64,000 bases of DNA. Origin: Arthrobacter woluwensis. GTDB taxonomy: Bacteria; Actinomycetota; Actinomycetes; Actinomycetales; Micrococcaceae. Below are positions 8,116-16,072 of this stretch, piece after piece (within the stretch, counting starts at the first letter, position 1; each line of letters starts with the position of its first letter). The notes under the pieces are model-generated. The model saw nothing but the letters and a program-made list of their open reading frames with translations. It ran no database searches and was not told where the DNA came from. The stretch is taken from the NCBI RefSeq assembly GCF_900105345.1, contig NZ_FNSN01000003.1:1922001-1986000 (forward strand), read 5' to 3'. The position numbers and the translations under genes were made by a program.

Positions 8116-9329
8116 GCCTGCACCCCCGAACCGCGCAGGGTCCTGCGGAGCAGAACCAGGAACAGGGGACCGCCGACTAGGGCGGTGAAGACGCCCACGG
8201 GCAGGTCGGCGAACGGGATGACCGTGCGGGCGGCGATGTCCGCCAGGCCGAGCAGAACGGCCCCGCCCAGTGCGGAGAGCGGCACCAGATAGCGCTGGGA
8301 GGGGCCCACCACCAGCCGGAGGGTGTGCGGCACGATCAGGCCCACGAAGGAGATCACCCCCGCGAAGGCCACGGCCACACCGGTCAGCACGCACACCAGG
8401 AGGATGGCGAGCAGTCTCAGCCGTTCCACCGGGATGCCCATGGCGGACGCCGAGCGGTCGCCCAGGGCGAGGACGTCGATCTTTCCGCGGATCGCCAGAC
8501 AGCCGAGAAGCCCTGCCAGGAAGACGGCCGCGGTGATCCCGGCGGACTGCCAGGTGGCGTTGGAGAGGGTCCCCATCTGCCAGAAGATGATCTGTTCCCG
8601 GGAACTGGTGTCGCCGAGGAAGACGAGGAAGCTGGTGGCCGCCCCGGCCACCGCGTTGATGGCGATCCCCGTCAGAACCAGCGCGAGGACCACGGCCCGG
8701 CCACCGGTGCGGGACAGGGACCACACCAGGGCCGTGACCAGCAGGGCGCCGGCGAAGGCCGCCGCGGGCAGGGTCCAGGGCAGTGTGACGGCGGCACCGG
8801 CCACGATCACCAGGCTCGCGCCCACCGACGCCCCTGCGGACACTCCGATGATGCTGGGCTCGGCGAGGGGGTTGGCGAAGAGGCCCTGCATGACGGTCCC
8901 GGCCACGGCCAGGCAGGCGCCCACCAGCAGGGCGAGCACCGTGCGCGGGAAGCGGATGGTCCAGAGGGTGGCGTCCAGGCGGTCCGCGAGCGGATCGGCG
9001 CCGCCCAGGGCCACCCGGCGCAGTGAATCCAGGACCTGGCCCGGCGAGGTGGAGAACTGGCCGAGCGAGGAGGAGATCAGGATGACGAGAACCAGGGCGG
9101 CACAGAGGACCGCCGCCGTGAGCAGGGCCCGGGCGCGCCGGCCACCGGTTCGCCCGGTGGATGCCGGGGCGGTTCCGGGTCCCTGGTCCCCTCCCGGCGC
9201 GGCCCGCTGCGGGGACGTGCCCGTGGTGCCGCCGTCCGCGGGTGCGGTGAGGGTGGGGGAGTCGTAGTGCGTGCGACCGCCGTGGTCCTCGGGGAAGGAC
9301 CTCAGGCCGGGTACCGCCGGGGAACTCAC
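8112..9329 (-). CDS. hmuU: Haem ABC transporter permease HmuU
   Basis: FecCD-family permease of 405 residues that should form a homodimeric haem channel, since only one permease gene is present here. The first about 65 residues form a hydrophilic Gly/Pro/Thr-rich tail that most HmuU proteins lack or have shorter. The core has 'IRFPRTVLALLVGACLAVAG', 'GLFANPLAEPSIIGVSAGA', 'LGDRSASAMG' and 'GVISFVGLIVPHTLRLVVG'. The start is GTG at 9327-9329, overlapping the hmuT stop (GTGA). An internal start nearer the first membrane segment cannot be excluded, but the coupling favours the GTG. Confidence 0.9.
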   Translation of the reverse strand: MSSPAVPGLRSFPEDHGGRTHYDSPTLTAPADGGTTGTSPQRAAPGGDQGPGTAPASTGRTGGRRARALLTAAVLCAALVLVILISSSLGQFSTSPGQVLDSLRRVALGGADPLADRLDATLWTIRFPRTVLALLVGACLAVAGTVMQGLFANPLAEPSIIGVSAGASVGASLVIVAGAAVTLPWTLPAAAFAGALLVTALVWSLSRTGGRAVVLALVLTGIAINAVAGAATSFLVFLGDTSSREQIIFWQMGTLSNATWQSAGITAAVFLAGLLGCLAIRGKIDVLALGDRSASAMGIPVERLRLLAILLVCVLTGVAVAFAGVISFVGLIVPHTLRLVVGPSQRYLVPLSALGGAVLLGLADIAARTVIPFADLPVGVFTALVGGPLFLVLLRRTLRGSGVQA

Positions 9330-10429
9330 TTGGCGCCCGACCCGTCGGTGTAGATCGCTTCGGCCAGGGCGATCAGGTTGGCCGGGGTCCGGGGACCGTA
9401 GGAGAGCAGCTGGCCGTCCGCGGCGGTGATGATGCGCTTGTTGGCACCGGCGGTGGTGGCGGCCATTCCGGGCCGCTTGACCAGCCCGTCCACGCCGCCC
9501 GTCGACTGGACACCGTCCTTCATGGCCAGGACGATCTCCGGGTCCAGGCTGACCAGTGCTTCCGCATTGGCCGGTTTGAGCTGGGTGATGCCGTTCTCCG
9601 CGGCCACGTCCTTCAGCCCCAGGGCGTCGATGACGTCGGCCGCGCCGTAGTCACGGCCCAGGATGAAGAACACGCCCGCCGTGCCGCGGATGTAGAGCAC
9701 CGCCCCGCGCGGGGCGGTGGGAGTGGCCGCCTTGAGCTCGGAGATCCGGGTGCGGGCCTTGGCCAGGTCCGCGTCCGTGCGCTGCGCGAGGGTGTGGGCC
9801 GCCTGGCTCAGGCCGAGGGCGCGTCCCACGGCGTCGATGGTCTTCCCGATCCCGTCCAGGCCCTGAGGCTGCTTGAACCGGACCACGGTGACACCGGCGG
9901 ACTCCAGCTGCCGGTATTTGTCCTCGCTGCCGATGGTGGTGTTGGTGAGCACGAGGCTCGGACGCAGCTGCAGCACGGCTTCCGTGTTGAGGTCGTGCCC
10001 TCCCTGGGTGACGACGGGGAGGTTCTTCAGGACCTTCTGGGTGTCCGCGTTCGACCGCCCCACCAGATGCTTCTCCAGTCCGAGCCCGACCACGGTGTCC
10101 GTGAGGGTGCCGTACAGGTCCAGGGCGAGCAGCCGGTCCGTGGACGTGACGGTGACGGAGCGTCCCGAAGCGTCCTGGACGGTGACCGGCAGGGCGGGAC
10201 GCGGGTTCTGCACAGCCGGCGTCACGTCCGGGACGGTGGCGGCTTCCGCCGGGCCCTTGAGCGTCAGGGCGTTGACGGCGCCGGGGGCGGCGCTTGCGCT
10301 GGAGGGCTTGGCCGGGGTGGGGGCCGCGCTCTGGTCTGCGGGCGCCGCGACACCGGGAGAGCAGGCGCTCAGCAGGAGCGCGACGACGGCGGCCAGCGCC
10401 ACGGCGGGGAAGGTCTTGCGGGTCTTCAC
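9326..10429 (-). CDS. hmuT: Haem-binding lipoprotein HmuT
   Basis: Lipid-anchored haem receptor of the HmuTUV importer, 367 residues, Peripla_BP_2 fold. The GTG at 10427-10429 is preceded by GGAG. The signal peptide ends in lipobox LSAC at about residue 23, then a low-complexity Ala/Pro/Ser tether. Core motifs include 'DRLLALDLYGTLTDTVVGLG', 'QLRPSLVLTNTTIG' and 'LVSLDPEIVLAMKDG'. It would receive haem from the HtaA surface protein encoded just upstream and pass it to HmuU. Two hairpins separate it from htaA, so its expression level may differ from that of the surface protein. Confidence 0.9.
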   Translation of the reverse strand: MKTRKTFPAVALAAVVALLLSACSPGVAAPADQSAAPTPAKPSSASAAPGAVNALTLKGPAEAATVPDVTPAVQNPRPALPVTVQDASGRSVTVTSTDRLLALDLYGTLTDTVVGLGLEKHLVGRSNADTQKVLKNLPVVTQGGHDLNTEAVLQLRPSLVLTNTTIGSEDKYRQLESAGVTVVRFKQPQGLDGIGKTIDAVGRALGLSQAAHTLAQRTDADLAKARTRISELKAATPTAPRGAVLYIRGTAGVFFILGRDYGAADVIDALGLKDVAAENGITQLKPANAEALVSLDPEIVLAMKDGVQSTGGVDGLVKRPGMAATTAGANKRIITAADGQLLSYGPRTPANLIALAEAIYTDGSGAK

Positions 10430-10465
10430 GGAATCTCCATCGCGTGTCTGGTGGAAAGCGGGGAC

Positions 10466-10495
10466 GACGGCGCCGCCCGGTGGAGCGGCGCCGTC
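10466..10495 (-). terminator. Stem-loop in hmuT leader
   Basis: GACGGCGCCGC at 10466-10476 pairs with GCGGCGCCGTC at 10485-10495 around an 8-base loop, between htaA and hmuT. No T-run follows. Together with the next hairpin it could attenuate or process the htaA-hmuTUV transcript. Confidence 0.45.
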
Positions 10496-10515
10496 AGGCG
10501 CTCAGATGCGGGGGT

Positions 10516-10544
10516 CCGCCGGGAGGGAACACCCCTCCCGGCGG
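10516..10544 (-). terminator. Hairpin after htaA
   Basis: CCGCCGGGAGGG at 10516-10527 pairs with CCCTCCCGGCGG at 10533-10544 around a 5-base loop, immediately beyond the htaA stop. It is a candidate partial terminator that would make htaA more abundant than hmuTUV. Confidence 0.5.
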
Positions 10545-10552
10545 GCGTCCGC

Positions 10553-13123
10553 TCAGTGGCGGGCGGTGGTCTCCTGGCGGCGGGCCGCCAGGGTCACGGC
10601 TGCTGTGCCGAGCAGGAGCAGCATCCCTGCCACGCCGATGACGCCGGCGGAGGCGGCGCCCGTGGAGGCCAGGGCCGTGCCGTCGGAGTTGACCAGGTTG
10701 CCGGCGGCATCGCGGCAGACCTGCTTGGTGGTGGCTCCGGTGGCGCCGGACATGGAGACCGTGAGGCCGTCCAGGGCCTGGCCCGCGGAGTAGAAGCCGG
10801 CGAACGCCCGCGCGCCTTCGGCGGTCAGGGTGGCGCTGGCGGAGCCGCCGGTCTGGGAGAGCGAGCCGAAGCTCAGCGTCGCGAAGGTGATGTTGGAGGC
10901 CGAGAGATCCTTGCGCTCCATGTCCTGGCTGCTGACGTTGGCCACGAGCACGCCCGTGCCGGCGCCGGTGATCTGGACGCGCACACCGCTGATGGTGGTG
11001 TTCAGGAGACCGTCATGCCCGGAGAAGTTCACCTGGCCGGGGAAGGACAGGGTGCCGAGGCCGTTCGCGTCCAGGCTGCCGGTGCCGGAGCCCCAGAGGA
11101 ATCCGTCACCGGTGGAGGTGGCGCCGTTGGCCGTGGAGATGCTGCCCTTGGCGATGCCGCCCACCACGTAGCTGCGGAAGGACGACTTCACGCCCCAGCT
11201 CAGGGACGGGGTGCCGGACACGGCGGACACGTCTTCCACGGTGCACTTGACCTGCGGGGCGGGCTTGACCGTGGGCTTGGGCCTCGGGGCCACGATGTTG
11301 CCGTTCGTGACCAGGGGAGTGACCTGCGGCTTGCCCGGGGTCTTGCCGCCACCGTTACCGCCGGTGCCGGGCTTGTAGGTGAAGGCGACGCTGGTCCCGG
11401 TGAGGTCCTGACGTCCCAGCAGTGTGTCCGGGGTGATGAGGCCGTGGGCCACCCAGGTGATGACCTCGAGCGGATCGGTGGTGCCTGCGGGGATGTTCAG
11501 CGTGGTGCTGAAGGCGCCCTGGCTGATCAGGGCGCCGGGGACCCACTGCGCCTCGCCCACGGTGGCGTCGTGCATGTTCTCCATCGTGATGGTGGAGAGG
11601 TCGGTGCCCTTCTTCACGGCGGCGACGTAGACGCCGTTGGCTTCCTTGCCGGTGGAGGTGAGCGGCAGCTTGGTGAAGCCCTTGCCGGTCACAGTCACCG
11701 CGCCGGTGACGGGCTTCTCCGGTTCGACGACCGTGGGGAAGAGTGCCTGGCGCTGGGCCGGGGTCAGGGTGAGGGCCTCACGGTAGAGGACGGTGGAGGC
11801 GTCGGGGTTGGTGTGGCCCTTCCAGACCACGACGTCGTAGGAGGCGTCCTGGTTCAGCGTGTCCGCGGCGATGGCCTTGGTGTCCTGGCTGAAACCGTTG
11901 TCCACCAGGCTGCGGGCCCAGTTGGCGCCGAGCACATCGGCCGCGCCGAAGGAGCCGGTGGCCTTGCTGCGGTCCACGATGCCGACGTACACGCCGTTGA
12001 CGAGGTCGCTGCTGTAGTCCTTGCCATTCACGTTCACCACGAGGCCGTCCTGGGCGGTGGCGGACTTGACGGCGTGTTCGGTGCTGGGGGTGGCCGCCGG
12101 AGCGGGGAACAGGGCGTCACGCTGGGCCTTGCTCAGGGTGAGCGGCTGGCGGTAGATGACGTTGTCCGCCGTGGGGTTGCCGTGGGCCGACCAGATGATG
12201 ACGTCCAGCGGGGCGTCCTTGCTGAGCTTCGCGGTGGGGACGGAGACCGTGGTGTTGAAGACACCCTGGGCGCCGGCCGGCATGTAGGCGAAGTTATTGC
12301 CGAGCGTGTTCCCGGCGTTGACGTCGGTGGACGCGGCCGAGCGGTCGATCACTGCAGCGTAGACGCCCACGGCGTCCTTACCGGTGGAGGCCTTCGGGAG
12401 GTCGAGGTACCCGGTGCCGCCCACGGCGAGCTTCAGTCCGTCGGTGGCGTCGGCGGAGGTCACGTTCACGGTCGTCTGCGGGTTGAAGCGCGACGGCGCG
12501 GTGAAGGTTCCCGTGGCGGACGCGGGGTCGAGGGCGGTGCCTTCAGAGTAGAAGCCTGCGAAGGCCTTGGCGCCGTTGGCGGTCAGGAGGGCCGAGACGC
12601 CCTGCAGCTCAAGCTTGCCGCTGCTCACGGTGAGCGGGGAGAAGGTGACGTTGGCGAAGTCCGTCTGTGCGACGTCCAGGGCGGGGCTGCCGCCGAAAGC
12701 CTTGGTCTTGGCGTCCAGGCGGAGCAGGCCGGTGGTGGACGAGGTGATGTGCAGTGTCGGATGGGCGAAGGTGACATCCAGCTGGCCGCTGTGACCCGTG
12801 AAGTGCACGGTGCCCGGGAAGGACAGGCTGCCCGTTCCGTTCTCCAGCTGGCCGGTGCCGCCGGCCCAGTCGAAGAGTCCATTGCCGGCCTGCTGGGTCA
12901 CACCTCCGCTGGGGGTGATGGCGCCCTGGGCGATCGGGCTGAGGAGGTACTTGCGGAACGATTCTTTGACGCCCCAGGTGAGTCTGGCGTCGGAGACGGT
13001 GCCGGTGACGGGGTCCGCGGCCTGAGCGGCCGGGACCGCGGCGAAGGTGCCCGCCGCGACCACGGCCGTTGCGGCCGCCGCCCCCAGGGCGCGTCGCCAT
13101 CGAGGCAAGTGAGTGATGGACAT
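10553..13123 (-). CDS. htaA: LAxTG-anchored surface haem receptor with two HtaA domains
   Basis: An 856-residue secreted, wall-anchored protein that should capture haem or haemoglobin and feed HmuT. A signal peptide covers residues 1-36. HtaA domain 1 spans about 38-205 and domain 2 about 625-790. Each has the 'WGVK.SFR.Y' segment with a tyrosine (Y59, Y652) and a 'SFPG.V.F.GH' segment with a histidine (H111, H703), residues of the kind implicated in haem binding by this family. Between them lie three related beta-rich repeats (about 213-340, 345-462, 470-583); the first two end in a 'Y R x x L T L' segment with 'ALFP'. A Pro/Lys linker precedes domain 2. The C-terminus is LASTG (818-822), a membrane segment and an Arg-containing tail, a class-E sortase signal. 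An iron box lies about 55 bases upstream. Confidence 0.9.
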   Translation of the reverse strand: MSITHLPRWRRALGAAAATAVVAAGTFAAVPAAQAADPVTGTVSDARLTWGVKESFRKYLLSPIAQGAITPSGGVTQQAGNGLFDWAGGTGQLENGTGSLSFPGTVHFTGHSGQLDVTFAHPTLHITSSTTGLLRLDAKTKAFGGSPALDVAQTDFANVTFSPLTVSSGKLELQGVSALLTANGAKAFAGFYSEGTALDPASATGTFTAPSRFNPQTTVNVTSADATDGLKLAVGGTGYLDLPKASTGKDAVGVYAAVIDRSAASTDVNAGNTLGNNFAYMPAGAQGVFNTTVSVPTAKLSKDAPLDVIIWSAHGNPTADNVIYRQPLTLSKAQRDALFPAPAATPSTEHAVKSATAQDGLVVNVNGKDYSSDLVNGVYVGIVDRSKATGSFGAADVLGANWARSLVDNGFSQDTKAIAADTLNQDASYDVVVWKGHTNPDASTVLYREALTLTPAQRQALFPTVVEPEKPVTGAVTVTGKGFTKLPLTSTGKEANGVYVAAVKKGTDLSTITMENMHDATVGEAQWVPGALISQGAFSTTLNIPAGTTDPLEVITWVAHGLITPDTLLGRQDLTGTSVAFTYKPGTGGNGGGKTPGKPQVTPLVTNGNIVAPRPKPTVKPAPQVKCTVEDVSAVSGTPSLSWGVKSSFRSYVVGGIAKGSISTANGATSTGDGFLWGSGTGSLDANGLGTLSFPGQVNFSGHDGLLNTTISGVRVQITGAGTGVLVANVSSQDMERKDLSASNITFATLSFGSLSQTGGSASATLTAEGARAFAGFYSAGQALDGLTVSMSGATGATTKQVCRDAAGNLVNSDGTALASTGAASAGVIGVAGMLLLLGTAAVTLAARRQETTARH

Positions 13124-13175
13124 AGGAAAACTCCAAGCGTTGAGAGATCGGCTGGCACGAGCGGCCTCGCCGAAG

Positions 13176-13194
13176 TTAGCTTATGCTTACCTCA
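13176..13194. promoter_or_regulatory. DtxR/IdeR-type iron box
   Basis: TTAGCTTATGCTTACCTCA matches 14 of 19 positions of the DtxR-family consensus. It lies between htaA and the divergent haem oxygenase gene, which fits shared iron repression of haem capture and haem degradation. Confidence 0.7.
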
Positions 13195-13273
13195 GAGAAT
13201 TAACCAAGACGAACGTGAGCTAATAAACCCGACAGGGTGCGGCTCTGGCGATCCACTGTCGAAAGGCCGTCCC

Positions 13274-13936
13274 ATGTCTGCTGAAAGCCCCGCTTTCTCC
13301 TCCCGCCTGCGCCAGGCGACCCGCGTGGACCATACTGAAGCCGAGAGCTCGGAATTCATCACGTCCCTCATGGAGGGGGCGCGCAGCGGCGCGGACTACG
13401 TGCTGCTCCTGGCCCAGTACCGGCCGCTCTATGCGGCGCTGGAGAGCGCGACGGCGCGGTGGCGGCACGAGCCGGCCGTGGCGGATCTCTTCGACCCCGC
13501 GCTCGACCGCCTGGCGGCGCTCGATGCAGACCTTCCGCGTCTGGCCGAGTGGGCCAGCCTTCGGGAAGTGCCCGCTGTCGTCCCGGCCGCCGAGGCTTAT
13601 GCCCGGCGCATCACGGCGACAGGCGCGATGAACGACCCGGGTCGCCTGGTGGCGCACCACTACCTGCGATACCTGGGCGATCTCTCGGGTGGGCAGGCCA
13701 TCGGCGCCCTGGTGGCGCGCCATTACGGTGTTCCTGCTGACCTGCTGCGCATGTGGGAATTCCCGTCCATCCCCAAGCCCAAGCCGTACAAGGAGCGGTA
13801 TCGGGGCCTCCTGGATGCCTTCGCCGCGCAGCATGACGGTGACGCGGTGGTACATGAAGCGGCGCTCGGTTTCCGACTGAACCGTGACGTCTTCGGCGAA
13901 CTGTCCCGGCGATCCCCACAGCTCGCCACGGTCTGA
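13274..13936 (+). CDS. hmuO: Haem oxygenase HmuO
   Basis: Cytoplasmic haem oxygenase, 220 residues, which would open the haem ring to release iron, carbon monoxide and biliverdin. The proximal haem ligand is His20 in 'RVDHTEAE'. The distal helix motif 'GDLSGGQ' places Gly135, Asp136 and Gly139 exactly at the positions known from Corynebacterium diphtheriae HmuO. Other conserved parts are 'HHYLRYLGDL' and the C-terminal 'EAALGFRLN...FGEL'. The ATG at 13274 follows GAAAGG. It is divergent from htaA across an iron box, so the pathway from capture to degradation is encoded in one place. Confidence 0.96.
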   Translation: MSAESPAFSSRLRQATRVDHTEAESSEFITSLMEGARSGADYVLLLAQYRPLYAALESATARWRHEPAVADLFDPALDRLAALDADLPRLAEWASLREVPAVVPAAEAYARRITATGAMNDPGRLVAHHYLRYLGDLSGGQAIGALVARHYGVPADLLRMWEFPSIPKPKPYKERYRGLLDAFAAQHDGDAVVHEAALGFRLNRDVFGELSRRSPQLATV

Positions 13937-13977
13937 CCACGGCCCGTCCGAGCAGTCGGACATGCCATGATCGGGAC

Positions 13978-14901
13978 ATGGACTCCACGGACACGGCCCC
14001 CGCCCTCCGCTCCCGCTCCCGCGCCGGACTGCCCGACTGGGCCTGCTTCCTCCTCGGCGTCGTCTGCGCCCTGGTGGGCCTGCTGCCCTGGCTCGCGCAG
14101 GGCATGCGGCTGCCGCTCCAGAACCTCTGGTCGGATCCGGTGTGGCCGGACGCGATGCCGCTGGTGGCCCTGCCATTCAGTCAGTACTCGTTGATCCTGC
14201 TCGTGTCCCTCATGGTGACGGGCTCGGCCCTGGCCGGCCTGTTGCTGCGGAGCGTGGGCCGTCCCCGGCGGGCCCGGGGATTCGTCCTGGCCTGGGCGGG
14301 GCTCCTGCTCGTGCAGGGTGCGGCCACCGCTCAGACCGCGAGCGAGGTGCGCCCAGGACTGTCGGCGGACTCGCGGAGCGATCTCTACTTCGGGGCGATC
14401 CTGGGGGTGATCATCGCGTCCATCGTGGTGGGCCTGCTGGTCGCGGTGCTCGTGTCACGCGCTCCGGCGCCGGGCGCCGCGCTGGGCCTGACGACGGGCG
14501 CCCTCGTCGTCAACTCGTGGCTCAGCACGCTGCTGTACGCGCAGGACGGCCCGTTCCGGATTGCCTCCCCGGTGCCGTTGCTGGAGTGGCTCCCCGCCGT
14601 CTTGGTGGGCGCGGTACTGGCCTGGTGCGGCGTGCGCAGTGTGGGCCGGGTGCTGGCCTGGATCGTGTCGCTGTTCCTGTTGTGGATCGTGCCGGCGCTC
14701 TTCACCGGCATCATGACCGCGGCGGGCTCCCGGGTGCTCCTCCGCAATCCCCGGGATGCGGTGGACGCGGCCGGAGAGATCTTCGGCGCAGCGCTCGGAC
14801 CGGCGGGCATGTCGTGGCGATACGTGCTGGTGGCGCTGGTGATCGGCGCCGTGGGCGCCGCCGTCGCCGGAGTGATCCGGCGACGGCGGCGCGTGGCCTG
14901 A
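13978..14901 (+). CDS. Predicted multispanning membrane protein, unknown function
   Basis: A 307-residue protein with about eight hydrophobic segments (approximately residues 22-41, 63-88, 100-120, 135-158, 164-186, 200-220, 226-248 and 278-300) and a short Arg-rich cytoplasmic end 'IRRRRRVA'. I do not recognise a family. The N-terminal 18 residues are polar. The ATG at 13978 begins 41 bases after the hmuO stop, so it may be cotranscribed with hmuO, but no functional link to haem is visible. Its stop codon is inside a 29-base palindrome shared with the converging downstream gene. Confidence 0.75.
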   Translation: MDSTDTAPALRSRSRAGLPDWACFLLGVVCALVGLLPWLAQGMRLPLQNLWSDPVWPDAMPLVALPFSQYSLILLVSLMVTGSALAGLLLRSVGRPRRARGFVLAWAGLLLVQGAATAQTASEVRPGLSADSRSDLYFGAILGVIIASIVVGLLVAVLVSRAPAPGAALGLTTGALVVNSWLSTLLYAQDGPFRIASPVPLLEWLPAVLVGAVLAWCGVRSVGRVLAWIVSLFLLWIVPALFTGIMTAAGSRVLLRNPRDAVDAAGEIFGAALGPAGMSWRYVLVALVIGAVGAAVAGVIRRRRRVA

Positions 14902-14916
14902 TTCAGGCCACGCGCC
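14888..14916. terminator. Palindrome spanning the stops of two converging genes
   Basis: A perfect inverted repeat with 14-base arms (14888-14901 and 14903-14916) around a single base. The TGA of the plus-strand membrane protein gene (14899-14901) and the stop of the minus-strand gene (14903-14905) both lie inside it. It probably acts as a bidirectional terminator, although there is no T-run. Confidence 0.7.
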
Positions 14917-15880
14917 CCTCGGCGTACTCCCGGAGCAGGGTGACGAGCGCCTGGCGCTGCTCGGGGCTGAGGCCTTCCGGCAGCTGATGGACGGCGCCCG
15001 GAGCGGCGATGATCTGACGGTCGTTGTCGGGGCTCAGCCGCAGGCTTTCGGGGTCGATGGCGGCCCGGTCCGTGCTCACCGGTTCCTCTCCGAGATCACG
15101 GGAGAGCAGTCGCCGGTCCGTGATGAGGAGACCGTAGACGCCCATCAAGGTGGCCGAGGTGAAAGCCGCCAGCAGGCGCTCGCCCGGCTCGAGAGGCAGC
15201 TTCTTCGCCGCCTTGGCGAAGTGTTTCGCTTGCTGGGGGTCGTCGTCGTACTTCACGACGTCGCCGAGACCCAGTTCCTGCACGCGGCCCCGGAGGTCCG
15301 TGGCGGTGACGGGCGCCTGCGGAACCGTGGCGCCGAGGGACGGTGACAGTTCCAGCACGGTGTGGAGGGCGTCGGCGAGCAGACGGCTCAGGCCGGCGGT
15401 GCGATCGTCGTCCAGCAGGCCGGACGAGTACTCCCAGTTGTACGACTCCGTCGCGGCCGCTGTGGTCTCTGCCGCGGACGCCGCAGCCCCGCCGGGACCC
15501 GTGAACAGCGGATACTGGCGGGGGAGCGCCTTGCCGAAGATCCCGTCCACATCGTCCTTGACCACCAGTCGCCGGTCGGTGATCAGGAAGCCCTGCGCCT
15601 CGCGACGGCCGGAGAAGCGGCTCTTCACGTGATAGCCGAGCCAGGCGAGCGGCAGTTCGTCCTCTCCCGAGGGGGTCGAGAGCATCAGCTGCTCCGTGGC
15701 CTGCCAGAACACCTCCTCATGGTCACTGTGCACGGGGCGCGGCTCGCCCGGGATGAAGACGAGCCCGTCGAGTGCCGGCCCGGGAGCGAGACGCTGCCGG
15801 AGCGCTGCGGACAGGGTCGAGTGGATGCTGCGGCGGTCGCCGGGCAGGGCGTCGAGGTACGCGGACAAGGATGAGGGCAT
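14903..15880 (-). CDS. Hypothetical protein with two LITDRRL motifs
   Basis: A 325-residue soluble protein with no signal peptide. Two copies of a 'GfLITDRRL' motif occur, at about residues 97-105 and 253-261. This kind of motif is common in PH-like (YdjZ/bPH) domains, where a short sequence 'LTdrRL' lies on a beta strand, so the protein may contain two such domains, but that is a weak inference. An Ala-rich linker (about 131-147) separates the halves. Its C-terminal 'EGRVA' is encoded within the shared palindrome. No operon partner is evident; a short inverted repeat (15904-15912 with 15922-15930) lies just upstream of the start. Confidence 0.7.
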   Translation of the reverse strand: MPSSLSAYLDALPGDRRSIHSTLSAALRQRLAPGPALDGLVFIPGEPRPVHSDHEEVFWQATEQLMLSTPSGEDELPLAWLGYHVKSRFSGRREAQGFLITDRRLVVKDDVDGIFGKALPRQYPLFTGPGGAAASAAETTAAATESYNWEYSSGLLDDDRTAGLSRLLADALHTVLELSPSLGATVPQAPVTATDLRGRVQELGLGDVVKYDDDPQQAKHFAKAAKKLPLEPGERLLAAFTSATLMGVYGLLITDRRLLSRDLGEEPVSTDRAAIDPESLRLSPDNDRQIIAAPGAVHQLPEGLSPEQRQALVTLLREYAEGRVA

Positions 15881-16023
15881 GGAGGCCTCCGGTCAGAGGT
15901 GCCGGCGGACGGGTCCCAGGTCCGTCCGCCGAGGGCGAGTGTGATGGTTCATGCTAAATCATCACGATCGTCCGGACCATGGATGCATCGTGTCCGCCAG
16001 GCGAACGGTGTGCGGACACGCGG

Positions 16024-16062
16024 GAGGCCCGGGACCGCGGAGGTGTGGCGGTCCCGGGCCTC
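16024..16062 (-). terminator. Terminator of sugar ABC operon
   Basis: GAGGCCCGGGACCGC at 16024-16038 pairs exactly with 16048-16062 around a 9-base loop, right after the last permease gene on the minus strand. No T-run follows. Confidence 0.65.
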
Positions 16063-16072
16063 GCTGGTGGCG

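Noticed and set aside
9794-13936. A very long plus-strand open frame of about 1380 codons
   Set aside because: Most of it is antisense to hmuT and htaA, both with signal peptides and family motifs; only its last 220 codons are real and they have their own start as haem oxygenase.
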